A DNA stretch of 64,000 bases from Hansfordia pulvinata (Eukaryota; Ascomycota; Sordariomycetes; Xylariales): assembly GCA_006538405.1 (NCBI GenBank), contig BJKQ01000002.1:2728001-2792000 (forward strand). The letters are read 5' to 3'. The position numbers and the translations under genes were made by a program. Positions 1 to 12,500 of the stretch are shown here, piece after piece. The first letter of the stretch is position 1. The number at the start of each line of letters is the position of its first letter. Under the pieces are notes generated by a model. That model did not search any database. It had not been told where the DNA came from and saw only the letters and a program-made list of their open reading frames with translations.

Positions 1-2810
1 CAAGATAACGTCTCCTGCTCGACGGCACTCGCACGGCTCCATCGCCTTCGACCTTGGTGTGTTCTATTCCAGAATCAGGATCCTTCAAGCACAACCGTTT
101 TCCGACGTCCATGAATACCTCTGCCCAGTATTTGCCTCGAGTACATGAACACTGGACCTGGGTACCAGTCAAGAGCAGATGGGCACTGTACTCGTACCCT
201 GACGATTTCGAAGGAATCCTCACAACGGTTCCGAACCAGCCTCCAGGCAGGTATACCCCCCCGCCCCCGCTGAAAGGGGCACTGTGCACCGTATTCATTT
301 GTCACTTTTCCTCTTTGCAAAGTTGCCTTTCGATAGACTGCATGCTCCAGTCCAGTGAGCTGTCATGAAGGTATCCCTGTTGCCCTTGCTTCCTTCCGTA
401 CGAGTACGTACGGGGTGGCTGTAGAGAGATGGAAGAGAACCCGGGAGGGGGCCTCGCATTCCACAACCCGCTGCGCTACTTACCCATAATTCTATTGATT
501 ATGTGTGTGACATCCATCTGTGTCAGTTGGTGGGTAGGCAGGTAGGTCGTACGTAGGTTTCCTTTCTTGTCTGACATTAACACCTTTGCCTGCTCGCTCC
601 GTAAACCTTGGCAGAGGTCAATGATAGACGACGAAGACGAAGACGAAAAGACGATTTCGACGCCTCCACGCGACCGGCCCGTGGGCCTATCACGCAAGAA
701 GGGTTGCCGGTGGGCGCTGATGACCGAGGCCACACGAGAATATGCCATCTCGTCAACGAATCCGCCTTGATCATCGCGCCATTGACGCGATGAATAAACT
801 CACGACCACCGCCCCGCCGCCCTACTTGCGTGCTTGCCCGACGCAATCCGCCACTCGGCGTGCGTGCGTGTGTGCGTGGGCAAAGAAGACAAAAAAAAAA
901 CGTAAACAAGTCAGCGGAGCACGTATCTTGAGAAAATCAACGGATACACACACTACTACAAACAGCCAACCTTCTTTCTCTTCTGCCGGGGAAGGGCGGG
1001 GGAGGGGCGTGTGTACTCATTAAACGAGTATTGGGGGGATTGCCCTCCCCTCCCTCCTCTCAGTGGAGCTGGGGCGCGAAGAGCTGCGCAGTTGGAGGCG
1101 CAGGAAGCAAAATATGCATAAGATAAGATGGGAACCCCGGCAACAGGCCGATCTTGGGTCTGCTTCCCCAGGGTCACACGCCCGTCGACCGCCCCAAAGT
1201 CGAAAGCAGGGCACCGAGGGGGACGAACTATCCGTAAGCAGCGTGGCAGAACATACGAATACTCGTAGAAAGAGAGGAAGTGGGGAGGGAGGGGGAGGGG
1301 GCGAGAAAAGTGGCCCGGGGAGATAACGCTATGTACTTTGACATACAGCCTGGGCCATAATTAGCACCCCGATGATGTGCATCTCTCTTTCGATAGCAGG
1401 ATAGCAGGATAGCAGGAGGTAGCATGTAGGATAGCAGGGACGCAGGAGATAGCAGGATAGCAGGAGGCAGCAAGAGATACGAGTAGCAGGCCTCAACCCC
1501 TCCAGGCCCCCTCTTCTCCCAGTCCGTCACCGCGACCTTGGTGGCCACGGCGTGGGCAGGGCGATCTCTGCCAGGAGCCCCCGTGTCCAGAGACAGATGG
1601 CAAAGAGAATCCCTACCTTGATCGCCCTGTCCCCGCTGGCGTCTGATGCCCCTCTTCCAGAAGGAACCCGGGGTGCATCAATTGGCCAGAGTTCGTGTCA
1701 ATCATTCTCTGTGACGACTGCCGGTCCCTGTGGGGTCCGGTCTTTTGATTGTCTGGGTGGTTGCACGACCACACGCAGGACTGCCGTAATTATCCTGCGG
1801 CAACGGCGCGACGATCAGGGCCTTCTCTCCCCGCCCTCCCCTTCGTGAGCGCGGTGTGTGTGTGTCTGTGTGCGTGCCCCTCCGCTGCGTGTGTACGGCC
1901 GCACTATTGCAGATAGACAGGGTGCCGCTGGATCGTCGGCGACGGCGTACCTAACTTGCATAAGCCAGGCCAGGCCACTACGTAGTCAGGCGTCGCCCGG
2001 TGCAATCTTGCAGGCCGTCGACCCCGCGTGGATACGTGCCCTCGTCGCCGCCGGCTTGCTTACCTGTTCGCCCACTCTAACTAGGGGTCCCGCTGACTTG
2101 GCAAGGCTGGGTGGTGGCGGCGGTGGTGGTGGTGGTGGCGAGATACCGGCTAGAGTCCAGGCGGGCAAGCCGGCTGCCCTCCGCAGCCTGAGGCGCAAGA
2201 TAAGCGACCACCCTGGTGCCGAGGCGGTGGCCCGGACACCTTACGAGTAGTCTCATGGGTGAGGCAATATTCGTCGTCCGGGGCGAATATGAGTTGCTTG
2301 TTTGACAGGTGGGCGGGCTGCTTCCCTGGCTGGCTGGTCTCTCGCGGGGTTGAGCTCATTGCGCCACCTGAGGCGGACGGGGGGGCGACAAAGGTGCGTC
2401 ACTGTTGCAAGCCGCTTCCTTCAACACTGCTGGTCGGCGAGGCCGCTGGACGTGTGGTGTATGAGTACTCGTACTCGGTATGTGCGAGGGGCGGACCAAG
2501 GGACCAAGGGTCCCCGGATCCCAGGTAAGGATTGCTTCTGGAAGCATATTCCTTTGTGCTCCATGCAGCGTGCCCTTTTTGCCACCCGGTGGCGCCAATT
2601 CCCCCGCAGGCCCACGTCTTTCTGCCTAGGATCAAGTGTCGAAAACGGGTATTTGCCTGGATCGTCCATTCGAAAGGAGGATTGGATTGAGCTAGAAGGG
2701 GCCGGGGCCAGTGCCAGCACGCCCTCGACCTGCAACTGAGCCGTTGAGGCGCGGGGGAGGGCTGGCTGCCAGGCTGGACGCCAAGGATCTCGCTACAGCT
2801 TCTGACTTGT
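1..2810. other. Gene-free stretch at the left end
   Basis: I see no ORF here with recognisable family motifs or a convincing exon structure; the ORFs are short, overlap on both strands and are rich in low-complexity sequence. The stretch holds a minisatellite around 1393–1469, a GGT/GGC-rich run near 2110–2140, and six copies of the TACGAGTA/TACTCGTA element (189, 399, 1260, 1478, 2242, 2466). A gene with many small exons or a non-coding RNA cannot be excluded. Confidence 0.6.
1393..1469. repeat. ATAGCAGG minisatellite
   Basis: The unit ATAGCAGG occurs in direct tandem at the left end, then in diverged forms (GTAGCATG, GACGCAGG, AGATAGCAGG) up to about 1469. The mixture of perfect and degenerate units indicates a short, partly decayed minisatellite. 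It lies in gene-free DNA; a TACGAGTA element follows at 1478. Confidence 0.8.
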
Positions 2811-3027
2811 TCACGCTTCCGCCTCGGCTGGTCCAGGCGCTCCTTCGACATCTTTAGCCTCTGAAACTTGCTTCGCGGGCGCGGTTTCATCCTTGGCCCC
2901 CTCAGCCTCCTCGTCTTTGTCGTCGGCCTCCGACTCGACCTGGCGCTGCTTTTTGGCTTCGGGTCCCTCTCCAGGGGCTTCGTCGGCGCCGGCGGGCGCC
3001 TCGCCTTTTGCCTCTTCGGCGCCGTCT

Positions 3028-3059
<32 letters not shown>

Positions 3060-4358
3060 TCCGTCCGCCGTCGAGGGCCTCGACCGCTTCTGGCCCGCCA
3101 CCTGCTGCTTGCGGGCGGTCAAGTCATCCGCCAGGTCGCCAAACGACTCGATGACCTGCAGCCGCTCGCTCGCGTCGGCTGGCAGCTCGGCATTGCCAGG
3201 CCGCTGCACGACCATGCTCTGCATGCCGGCAGCGATCGCCGCGTCCACCTCCTTGACGTTGTCGCTCAGGAAGAGCCATTCCGCCTTGGGTATCTCCGCG
3301 TGGTTGGCGATGATGGCCTCGTAGCTACTGGCCTCGGTCTTGAGACCCGCGTTGACCGTGTCGAACCAGTCCGAGATGAGAGGCGTGAGATCCGCAGGCT
3401 CGGCATTGGTGCTGCTGAAGAGCATCTTCTGGGCGGGGACGGACCCGGAAGAGTATATCATAATCTTGAGGCCCTTGTCATGCCACTCGTGGAGCTTGCC
3501 GGGCACGTCGGAAAAGAGGGGCGCCTTGATGTCGCCCGACTCGTAGCCAGACTTCCACAGGTAGCCCTGAAGGTCCTTGAGATAGGCAATCTTGACATCC
3601 TTCTTCACGAGCTCCTGGACGTGAGTCTCGAGGGCGGCCTTGGAGCCGGCGTGCTCTTCAGGGAAGGCCGCCTTGTACTTGGCAAACTCGGGCTCGTCCC
3701 ACTGCTTGTCCAGAACATCCGGCAGCGCCTTGAGTGCGTACGGGAACTAGCGCCACACGTGTCAGCTAAGACAGTATCACCTACGACTGACTGACCAGAG
3801 GGAGAGACGGTGTCGTCCTGGGCGAGGCGGGGGAGACAGCGCCCGCCGCTGGCTGGGGCTTGATGGTGGGACCCGGTCGGGCCTCCAGGGCAGATGCGAC
3901 TGGCCTGCCGGACGGCGCCGGGTGCGTGCAAAGCGCGAGCGCGTGCTCGTGGGATCGACACGCGGCAGATTTATGGGTAAAGTGCCGGCAGGTATGCGGT
4001 GCCACTCCAGGCTGGCAGGCAGGGAGGGCCGGGGCAAAGCCGTGCCCCGGCGTCGCGACCGTGCGTGTGGGAGTTGTTTGTTGGGCAGGAATACATGGAT
4101 GGCTCTAACCAGCGGCCAACCACGAGAGACAGGAGGGCCGACCTACCAGGACGTCCTTGACGAAGGAGATGGGGCAGACGGTGCCCTCTTGAGATCGCGA
4201 TCCAGGTCAGCGATGGGAGTTGCAGGCTAATGCACATGCACTCACAAGACAGCGTGCCGGGAAGTAAGGGGAGAAGACGTGGGTTGGGGGTGGAAGGGGG
4301 GGCAGGCTTTACCGATGTCAAGCAGGACGACCTTGACGGCGGTGGGAGCAGCGGCCAT
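2811..4358 (-). CDS. UTR4: Enolase-phosphatase E1 (methionine salvage)
   Basis: HAD-family enolase-phosphatase of the methionine salvage pathway: it enolises and dephosphorylates 2,3-diketo-5-methylthiopentyl-1-phosphate, in the cytosol or nucleus. Three exons, complement 4313–4358, 4147–4187 and 2811–3746, close in frame to 340 residues. The catalytic DIEGTV loop (nucleophile D14, E16) spans the first splice junction, which fixes it. Next come CPISFVKDVLFPYAL, the IYSSGSVPAQK motif and the FLSDNVKEVDAA acidic motif. The core ends near residue 245; about 95 further residues form an Ala/Glu/Lys-rich tail with a polyalanine run encoded by a triplet repeat, absent from bacterial MtnC. The second intron, 400 bp, is long for this genome. 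No neighbouring gene shares the pathway. Confidence 0.93.
3028..3055. repeat. GCA/TGC triplet repeat inside UTR4
   Basis: About nine GCA units on the plus strand, read as GCT/GCTGCTGC on the coding (minus) strand, encode the polyalanine run of the enolase-phosphatase tail. Length changes would stay in frame and only alter the disordered tail. Confidence 0.85.
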
Positions 4359-5985
4359 GGCGAAGAACCGGGATCTGCAGAGGGCTGGAGAGAGGGGGAG
4401 GGTCTCAGGATACAGGCAGAGGCCGACTCGAAGGCGTTCGAGCGCGGGTGCTGTGGTGTGGTGTGGTATCGCAGAGCGAAGGGGATCCGGGGCGGCAGCG
4501 CGGGTCTCGCGGGCAGGGGCGGGCCGGGGGCCAAGGCGAGCGACGACGGGAGCCAATGCAAAGAATTCAAGGTCCAGCGGAGCGGTGAGCAGACGGCGAC
4601 AACGGTCGGTAGGTCGGGCAGACACGCGTTCAACGGGACGCAAGGGCCGGCAGCAGGGCGAGAGGGACGAGAGCAGAGTCGACAGGCAAGCAGCAGGCTA
4701 GGCCAGATAACAAAAAAAAAGACGAAAAAAAGGCGCGCCGAGTCGCGTCGCTGGTTGGAGGCTTGCGATGCGGTGCGATGCGATACGATGCGGCGGCGGC
4801 GGCGGTGGGATCCAATTGCGCCGAAGGGGCGGCCGCGAAGGGCTTCCGCGTGGGTTAGGTGTGGTGTGGCAGCCCAGGTTACCCCCCGTCCGAGTCGTCC
4901 ACTGTCTCAGTGTGAGAGCGGTGAAGGCTGAGGCGTGAGAGGCGGTCCCCCCCCCATATGGAAGGTGTGCCATGGAGGCCATCCCGAGCCCTCCAGCTGG
5001 AGCCCTGGAGCGCCCCGGCGCCAGCCACCCACAACGGCGCCAGAGGGTTGGGGAGCGCCCGCCACGGCCAGTCCATCCATTGGGAGGCCCGCTGGGCTGC
5101 AGCCTGTGGCGGGGGCAAGAACCGCTCTCCAGGGCCCTCCAGGCCTCCATCCATTAGGCGCTAGCCCGCCTGGTCCTAGAGCATCGTGGCCCTTACGAGT
5201 AAGGTAGTAGGGACCTAACGCCCTGTATTATTAGTCGCATTGGATGCACCCGTCCTGCACACCTGCAGCGCTGGACCGCTCCCCAACCTTGCACCTGCAT
5301 GGCCTTGTCGCCAGTAGCGCCTTGTGGCCCCCCAGTCGCGTTCGCTCGCTCGCATGGACGGGGCATCGCATCGCACCGCATCGCATCGCACCGCCGCCTC
5401 GCGAGTGAGCACTGCGACACAAGCGTGGCGAGCATGGCGAGCATGGCGAACCCACTGTTCGTAGTCGCGAGCAGCATCGCGTTAGCTTCGGCAGCGACGA
5501 GATTTCTTAGTAGTACGTTGGGTAGGAGTCTTTTTTTTTTTTTTGGCCCCCCCCCCCCCCCCGTTCTGATTTTGCCCGCTAATCATGCCGCAGGGATTCG
5601 CGAGACATGCCAATCGCTGCTATGCCTCACCGTCTGATGGTTGCGACGAGACTGGCACACGGGGAGCAGGTGGCAGGCCTTTGGAGAAACACGTGCAAAG
5701 CATCTCAAACTCGGAGACCATGGGAGCGGGACCCGAACGAAGAGGCCGTTCCCGTACGGTCACTGGGCGACGGGCAACGGTGGCCAGCGTTTCTTCCGTT
5801 TATTGCGCATCCCGATGCTTGTCGCACAAAGCAGTGGAGATATCAAGGCGGGAACAAGAGGAGGAAACTGCATGTGAAGGATGGGGGCGAAGAGTGACAG
5901 AAAGATGGGCAGCATTCACTGTTCATGAGTGAACATAATACCCTTTAAGCTCAAGTTCTTCCACTTCCAGCTCAGGAAAAGCATT
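4359..5985. other. Intergenic region between UTR4 and tRNA-Leu
   Basis: Upstream side of the minus-strand UTR4 gene, so its promoter should lie in the first few hundred bases. Short A-runs and GATGC-type repeats near 4710–4800 and 5365–5400 are visible, then a T14 run (5531–5544) and a C16 run (5547–5562). I find no supportable coding region. Confidence 0.6.
5531..5562. repeat. T14–C16 homopolymer pair
   Basis: Fourteen T followed by GG and sixteen C. One of five long C/G homopolymers in the window, all outside genes. Confidence 0.9.
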
Positions 5986-6097
5986 GGTGAGATGGCCGAG
6001 CGGTCTAAGGCGGTAGACTCAAGTTTCCAACTTGCCTGGACTATCCAGGTGTATTCTACTCTCGCAAGAGGCGGGGGTTCGAATCCCCCTCTCATCA
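5986..6097 (+). tRNA. tRNA-Leu (CAA) with intron
   Basis: Type II tRNA with an acceptor stem GGTGAGA pairing to TCTCATC (one G·U), discriminator A at 6097, an A-box region TGGCCGAGCGGTCTAAGGC and a B-box GGTTCGAATCC. Anticodon stem GTAGA/TCTAC puts the anticodon CAA at 6020–6022. Between positions 37 and 38 lies a 30-nt intron (about 6024–6053). The long variable arm (CTCGCAAGAG) agrees with leucine. Intron-bearing tRNA-Leu-CAA is widespread in fungi, including yeast. Confidence 0.95.
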
Positions 6098-6465
6098 AAT
6101 TCCTTTTTGTCAGCGATCCAACCACCTCAAATTGCCCGGCTCACTTTTTTCTCGCGCACAGTGCTCGAGATCAATGCGTCGATTACTTCATCCACGTGCC
6201 CGCTGTTTGTTGATCGATGATGTGCGCTAAGATAGTCGTTGACTTCCTTTCTTTCTTTTTTTCACCACCTACGAGTACATGTAATCTTAGGATGACGTCG
6301 GTTGCCGAACGTGCAAGAAATTGACTGTCGGCGGTCTTGAAAATCGGCTGCCGTTGCGATGATGGTACGGATGGGTGGCGCGCAAAACAAACCCCCAAGA
6401 AAAAAAAAAACCCTTCACGAATGTGTTTTCGTCTTGTTCAGGGACGGAACGGGCAAAAGAGGAAG

Positions 6466-6550
6466 CTCTCGATCGGGGAATCGAACCCCGGCCATCCGCG
6501 ATAGTGCTTGTGTTGACAAGCGGATATCCTGACCACTAGACCAATCGAGA
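6466..6550 (-). tRNA. tRNA-Asp (GTC) with 13-nt intron
   Basis: On the minus strand the acceptor stem TCTCGAT (6550–6544) pairs with ATCGAGA, with discriminator G at 6466. A-box TGGTCTAGTGGTC and B-box GGTTCGATTCC are clear. The anticodon stem TCCGC/GCGGA gives the loop TTGTCAC once a 13-nt insert at 6501–6513 is removed, so the anticodon is GTC (6515–6517). The mature length is 72 nt, the usual size for tRNA-Asp. It faces tRNA-Leu, 368 bp away. Confidence 0.92.
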
Positions 6551-9500
6551 CGATCGCTGATCAAGCCAACAGAGGGCTTGCTGATGAGAACCGCCAAGGC
6601 TATCAGAATCTATTGCCCCGCGCTGCGTCTTGCGCCAAATGGAGGTCCAGAAGGAGACGCCCTGACCCAGGGAATGGCCGTAGATGGGAGAGCCCATGGA
6701 CGAATGGGTTGCCAGGCTACCGCATTGGGCTTCTCTCCTGCTGTGCCTCCCCATCGGCCGTGCCTGTGCCGGGGTGTGTGAGAGGTGAGCGGACAGGCAC
6801 TCGTAATAAGGTGGCAGCCACGGTAGCACGAGTTGAGATGGCTGCCGCCGCTGCAGGATGATATTACCCGCGTCGGATGGGGTTACACTGGGCTGTCATT
6901 GCAGGCAGGTGCTCCTCCGGACGCGTACGAGTAGGGCCAGATGTTTACTACATCGACCGCAAGTGTCTCGTCCCGTTGGCCTGGCGCCGACGGTGGCGCC
7001 GGTGCTGGAACAGAAAAAGAGGTCGAGGCATGGCCGTTCCCGTCGTTGCTTGACCCGGTGCTGGTTGTGCCAGCGTGCTGTAGGTACTAGGAAGATGTTG
7101 CTGCTGCGAGACGCGGTTGCATCCCTAATGCACGACGTGCACCCTCCTCGTTGGAGTGGGCGAGTGGGCGGGCAAGGCGGGTTCGGCCATGACGACGTCC
7201 TGCGTTCGCCAGGGCCGTCCCCATTGATCAGAAGGCGTCGGCTCCCTGCTGTGCTGGCTGCGCCCTCGCGTCTCTCGCAGCCAACGCCGGCGCTCCCCAT
7301 TGGGGCCCCCGGCCGGCATGCCCCTGCTGCACCGGGCGGTGGTGCGCTCGCCCTCCTTTTGGGTGGGTGCAGCCCATGCGTCCCATCCAATGCCGACTCC
7401 CTACATTGTCGCATCAATCCGAGACAGGTGTCGCGACCACGTCCCAGGATCCAAGGTCACGCGAGGCAGGTAGCAGTGTGTTGACACTTCAATTGACACC
7501 CGATGGTGTGAGCAAAGACGGGAGCGTCAGGACAGCAAGAAATAAATAGGTAAAGAAAAAGGAGAGCGATGGTACCAAGGTCACGGGTGAGAAAAGTGCA
7601 CTTCCATTGCCGTGGGAGCGAACAGACCCGGTATCCGCGACGCGGCGTAGATGCTCGCTGCTCATCCTCCATTGCTACGAGTGTAGGTACCTGATACCGA
7701 CATGTAGCTGAGGTATAGGTACGGTACGTGTAGAACCTACTTCCAATTCTCCGTCCGTACCGTACTCCAGGTGCCCTCCGCACCGCGAATTGAATCAACC
7801 CAAATCTCCTGCATGCCTCGATCACCTACCTCCCTCCTTAGGTACAGGCGCCGGCCTCACCGCCGTGGCTTTTGCCCGCATCCGTCTCCAAGCGTTCCTC
7901 GTCAGCCTGCCGCTGCCGTTGCCACTGTCTCAATTGGCACTCGTAGGTAGGTAGGTGGGTTAAGTAAGGACAGGGGGGGAGGTGAGGGGAGGTTAACCGA
8001 CATTGATTTACCTTCCTCCCCGTTCCTCCATCTATCTGCGTGGACGAGAACTCGTCGCCCTCGTCGGTTTTCGTCCTTGTCTCGAGACGCCCTGTTTCAA
8101 GCACGGCCCGCTACGCGCTCTCCCCGAGTCGCACGGGCAAGGATGGGAGGGCGGGTTGTTGACGTGACGTGCCGCAGCACGGCAGATCCAAGCCCTCATG
8201 CCCGACGTCAGGTACGGGGGGCCGCGGTGGCGCATTACGAGTACAAGAGAAGAGGAGAAACGTGAGACAGTCGTACGTGTGTGTGTGTGGCACGCCCAAG
8301 TATGATGCCACCGCGTGTCCGGTCACACTGGGACTCGACGAGTCGACCCGAGTCGAGTCGAGCGACCGATCGACCGAGGCTGGCTGCCTGTCCCTGGCAG
8401 GCTGTCACTCATCATACACAATCCAAATGTGCTCGTACGAGTATGCGCGCGTACGGATCACCACGCTCGTCAGCGCAGCTCTCCAACGAGTTTTCTTCAT
8501 CTTCCTGTCTACCAGGTAAGCTACTGATATATACTGCGTAAGGTAGGAAGGTTAGGCGGGTCAGATGGTAGGCAGATGCATTAGTTAAACACTTCGTGGA
8601 CGGTGAGCAGCGCTTTGTCGCATTCCCCAGGTGTAGGTACTACCCTGCAGCAGGCAAGGGACTGGAGCATCCCAATGCTGTAGGTGAGCAGGTTGGAATC
8701 AAGTTAGGAACGGTATTCAGTCGAATGCACGCTTTGCAGACATCATTGCACAGCTCGAGCTGAGCACGCGTTCGAAATGCTTGCCCCCTTATTGCCTGGA
8801 AATAAACACGACTGAGAGGCACACGTACCGAGCACAGCCGTCTGTCTATCAACAAAAGGTACACGTGTAGGCGTACTCGCACCACGGGTGTCCGTGACGG
8901 ACGGGGGCGCGGCAACGGCGTTTCGATCCGTGCTCCGTCCCAAATTATGGGGTAGCTGGAAGGAGGCCGGGGGTGGTTGGTCGGCTGGAGGTTCTCTTGA
9001 GGCCCGCAGCGACCGCGCGTACTAACACGCAGTACATGCCGCGCCTCCGGAGCTGCGCCCACGCCGCCCCAGCCGCTGCGGTCCGCGCTGGTCGCCCGCG
9101 GGTACCGCGCGATTGGATGGGACCTTTCCAAAGTCCAGTCCCAGTCCTCTCCCTATCGCGCCTCCGTCTCAATCTCGTATGGCAGCTCGTACGAGTACTC
9201 GGCCGCCCATACAAGTACTCGAACGTGTTAGGCCTGGCTCGCTGGTGGTGGGGGCAACCTCGCCCAACAAGGCTAGGTCATCCTGCCGGGTGGTTCGTGC
9301 AATGGCCCCATTCGCCATCGCGAGATGGTGAGCCGGGAGGTGCGCGCTTGGTGTCACCGTGAATAGATTGACGAGAGATGCTGGTGTTTATTATCAGGGC
9401 CAAAGAGCACGAGTAAACAGACAGACGATCCTGATCAGCGCTGGCAGGGGGTTGCAAGGTGCGCATGACTGACTGGCAGCGATTTCGGCGCCAGGCCCGG

Positions 9501-12500
9501 CAATTTCGACTATCCCGGGGCGCTCTGGGGTCCGTGCCGTCTTGTCCATCGGCACATCTGCATGAGACGAGCAAGCACGCCAGGCGTCCCGCGGCCATCG
9601 TGCTGGACGCCTCGAAACCGAAACCTTCGTGATTTGAACCAGGAATTACAACGTTGGTCAAGCCATGCTTCGCTCGGAGCGTTCCGGCTGGGCCGCACGA
9701 TTAAGGCAAATCGCTTCATCCCCGGGCTATCCACCCGCGACACCCCAGGCAGCCGCCCGAGCATGTGAAGTGGGCAATAAGGACGAGAAGAAGTCGACCT
9801 CTATCTTTGAATTAGGCGTGCATCGTATCTTGCCATCTGGCATCTTGTTATCCGGTCCCAATCGTCGGCGCGGTCGGCTCCCGGGGCTTTGTCGACGGCC
9901 CCGGAAGCTTGAAAGCGATAGGGGTGGGGCCCCACCCCCTCCCCTTGCGAGTATCCGTACTCGTGGACTGGCGTGACTGGCGAAACTCGTTGCCTTCTGA
10001 TGAGCGAGTCTCGCCACTGGCCGAAGCTTATCAAAGGCCTCACCTTTGTCCCCGGTGAGGCGACTGGGTCGGGTACGTCGCCGCCTGCCCGTCTCGTACG
10101 GGTCGGAGCCGGCACTGGCGAGGACCTCGACTGCTGCCCGCAATCTGCCTGTGTGGCCTCGACTGCATTCTGTAATCTCCTCGTGTCCGAGCGAGCAGCA
10201 CCTGCAGAGGGCAAGAGGCACCCCCTACCAGTCGACGATGGTGGCATCCTAAACATCAAAATGCCACATCAACGGGCGCAGGGCATGAGGTTGCATTGTT
10301 GCCCCCAAGACCTGGAGATTGCGCAAAGGCGGTCAGCCCCCAAACCCGACATGAGATCGAACCCCGGCAGGCAGGCAAGTTGGAGCGTTGCGGTGCGAGC
10401 AGCAGCCAGACAGCTGCAGGTGGAAAGGAGTGCATAGGCGCATCGCCAGGCCGGGTGCTGGGCCAATGGCGGCATCAATAGCTCGTGGTGAAACGAGAAG
10501 CCGCTGGAAGGGTCGAAACGCCACGCGCCAGCGCCCATTGGCCCTCAGCAGGGCAGCAGCAGGCCAGAGCGTGCCAGGCCGCGGCCGCCCAGGGTCTGAC
10601 GGGTGTCGCGGCTGCGTGCCCCTCGTACTCGTGCTAACGTTAGGTCGCAGGTCTCCGTGGTCTCCCAGAGGCGTGACCGTGGAGGGCGCTCGCGAGATTG
10701 GGCCGTACGGATTCTGTTGGGACTTCCCGGCGTTGCGTGACCGCTACCTGCCGACAATGGACAGTACCGGATCGTCTAGCATCGCGGGAGCCTGGAGTGA
10801 CCCTGTTGCTCTGTTCCCTCTCCTGCAGATGCCGGGCCGGGTTGGGCTGAGATCTGCTAGCTAATACCGTGGTCAGAAGTATCGGGCGGTGTGGCGATCT
10901 CGCGCTCAGAGGTCAGCAAATACAGAAGGCTGGTACACCGTGCAGCAGCTAGCTGCATACGAGTACACCCAGCCTGTCCTCGTATCCATGGGGTTGGAGT
11001 TCTCGTAGTACGTCGCGCACATGGATGAGAAGTGCAAATACGGTCGACACGGTTGAGGAGGGACCCTCCGCTCGCACCGTTTGTTCTCCGCACTCGCCTC
11101 GACTGGGCGTCCGTCGGTTACGGAGCAGCGCAGGGGCAGCCACCACCTCTATCCATCAGCTCCTCCTGTACCCGCACTCCGCATGCATAGATGACATGGG
11201 ATGCCCGGATGCAGGGACGGACACGCTGTTCTGCCGATTCATCAGTACCTGACATCTTGTTGGACACTGTCGGGACCTTGAAAGTCGCCGCTGTCGGCGC
11301 CGGGACGATGACTGGTTTCCTCCCAAATCTGCTCCAGCCTACCTGGCGTGCCTGGCAAGGCGTGCGAGTTCCAGCAGCTTCCAGCAACAGCTTGGGACCC
11401 ATCAGACGGGATGCTGTCCCCTTCTGCTCTTATGGATGGTACCCAACACAGCTGAAGATCGGTGCATTCCATAGATGCGGCTGGTACTCGTAGTGCTGGC
11501 AGAGGATTGCATTCTCAGACAACGGCCGGCACTGTCGCACGTGTGCCATTCCATCCCGCCCAGTCCTGATACTGTGCGCTGGCCAGAACTGGTCTCGGCG
11601 TACGAGTACTCGTGGTGGAAGTGTCCAGAAGGCACGGAGGGTGAGTCGGTACCTGGACGTCGTGCGGGGGCACCTTGCGGGTACCTTTCCAGAGTGCTGG
11701 ACATCCGCGGATTGCTTGTACCTTTCTGGTTGAACTGGATCGCTTCTGTCCTCTCGCTGAGCCCGCGGGAACCTAGGCGGCCGGCGCGAGGCAACCGTCG
11801 ACCTTGGATGGATGGAAGCTTTCCGCAGGCACTCGCAGTCGGATCCGCGAGATCGGTCGCAGGTACCCAGAAGAGGCCCTGTGAGCGGCCAGTCACGCAG
11901 GTACCGATCTGGCCAGCGGCGCGTGGCCCAGAGGTAAAATTAAACAGCCCCTGGCCGTCGTCATCGCCGGGGCCGCTCGCTCATGCACATGGTAGCCGGA
12001 AATGTCCTGTTGTTATTTGCCTCTTCCTTCTCCTCTTCCCTCCTTGAACCTCCTGGCCACGCTGGCACACGCCTCTGTACAACGCGTGTACCGTTCCGCC
12101 CAGGCTCGCCATCGCAGCCACTGGACCCAGTGCATTTATGCCTCGTCGAGGAGGTGGCTAGCGTTTTGTCGGGGCCTGGACTCGCCTCGTCGGGGCGTGC
12201 ACGCATCACGAGGACTGCCGGTGGGGTGCTCCGTTTCTCGAGTCGAACCCAGCCCACCCGCAGTCTCGCCTGGACTCGTTCCCTGAGCAGTGCAGTACTT
12301 GCACGTTCAGGCACAGTGCATCTCAGAACCGTCGCCAGCAGCGGCTGCAAGACACACACAAGCATGAGCAGATGCCAGCACAGTGTCCACCCGCCGAGAG
12401 GCAACCCCTGTCCAGGCAGCCCAACCGGATCGTCCGCACCCTTCCCAGTTCCCAGTTCCCAGTCCCAAGGCCCCCAGTTCCAGCCTGACACGCCTGGGAA

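Noticed and set aside
2868..3794. 308-residue plus-strand ORF
   Set aside because: Antisense shadow of the enolase-phosphatase; its sequence mirrors the GC-rich third positions of the real gene.
9625..9645. B-box-like GGTTCAAATC on the minus strand
   Set aside because: The upstream sequence does not fold into a tRNA cloverleaf.
10345..10365. B-box-like GGGGTTCGATC on the minus strand
   Set aside because: No matching A box, anticodon arm or acceptor pairing could be found.
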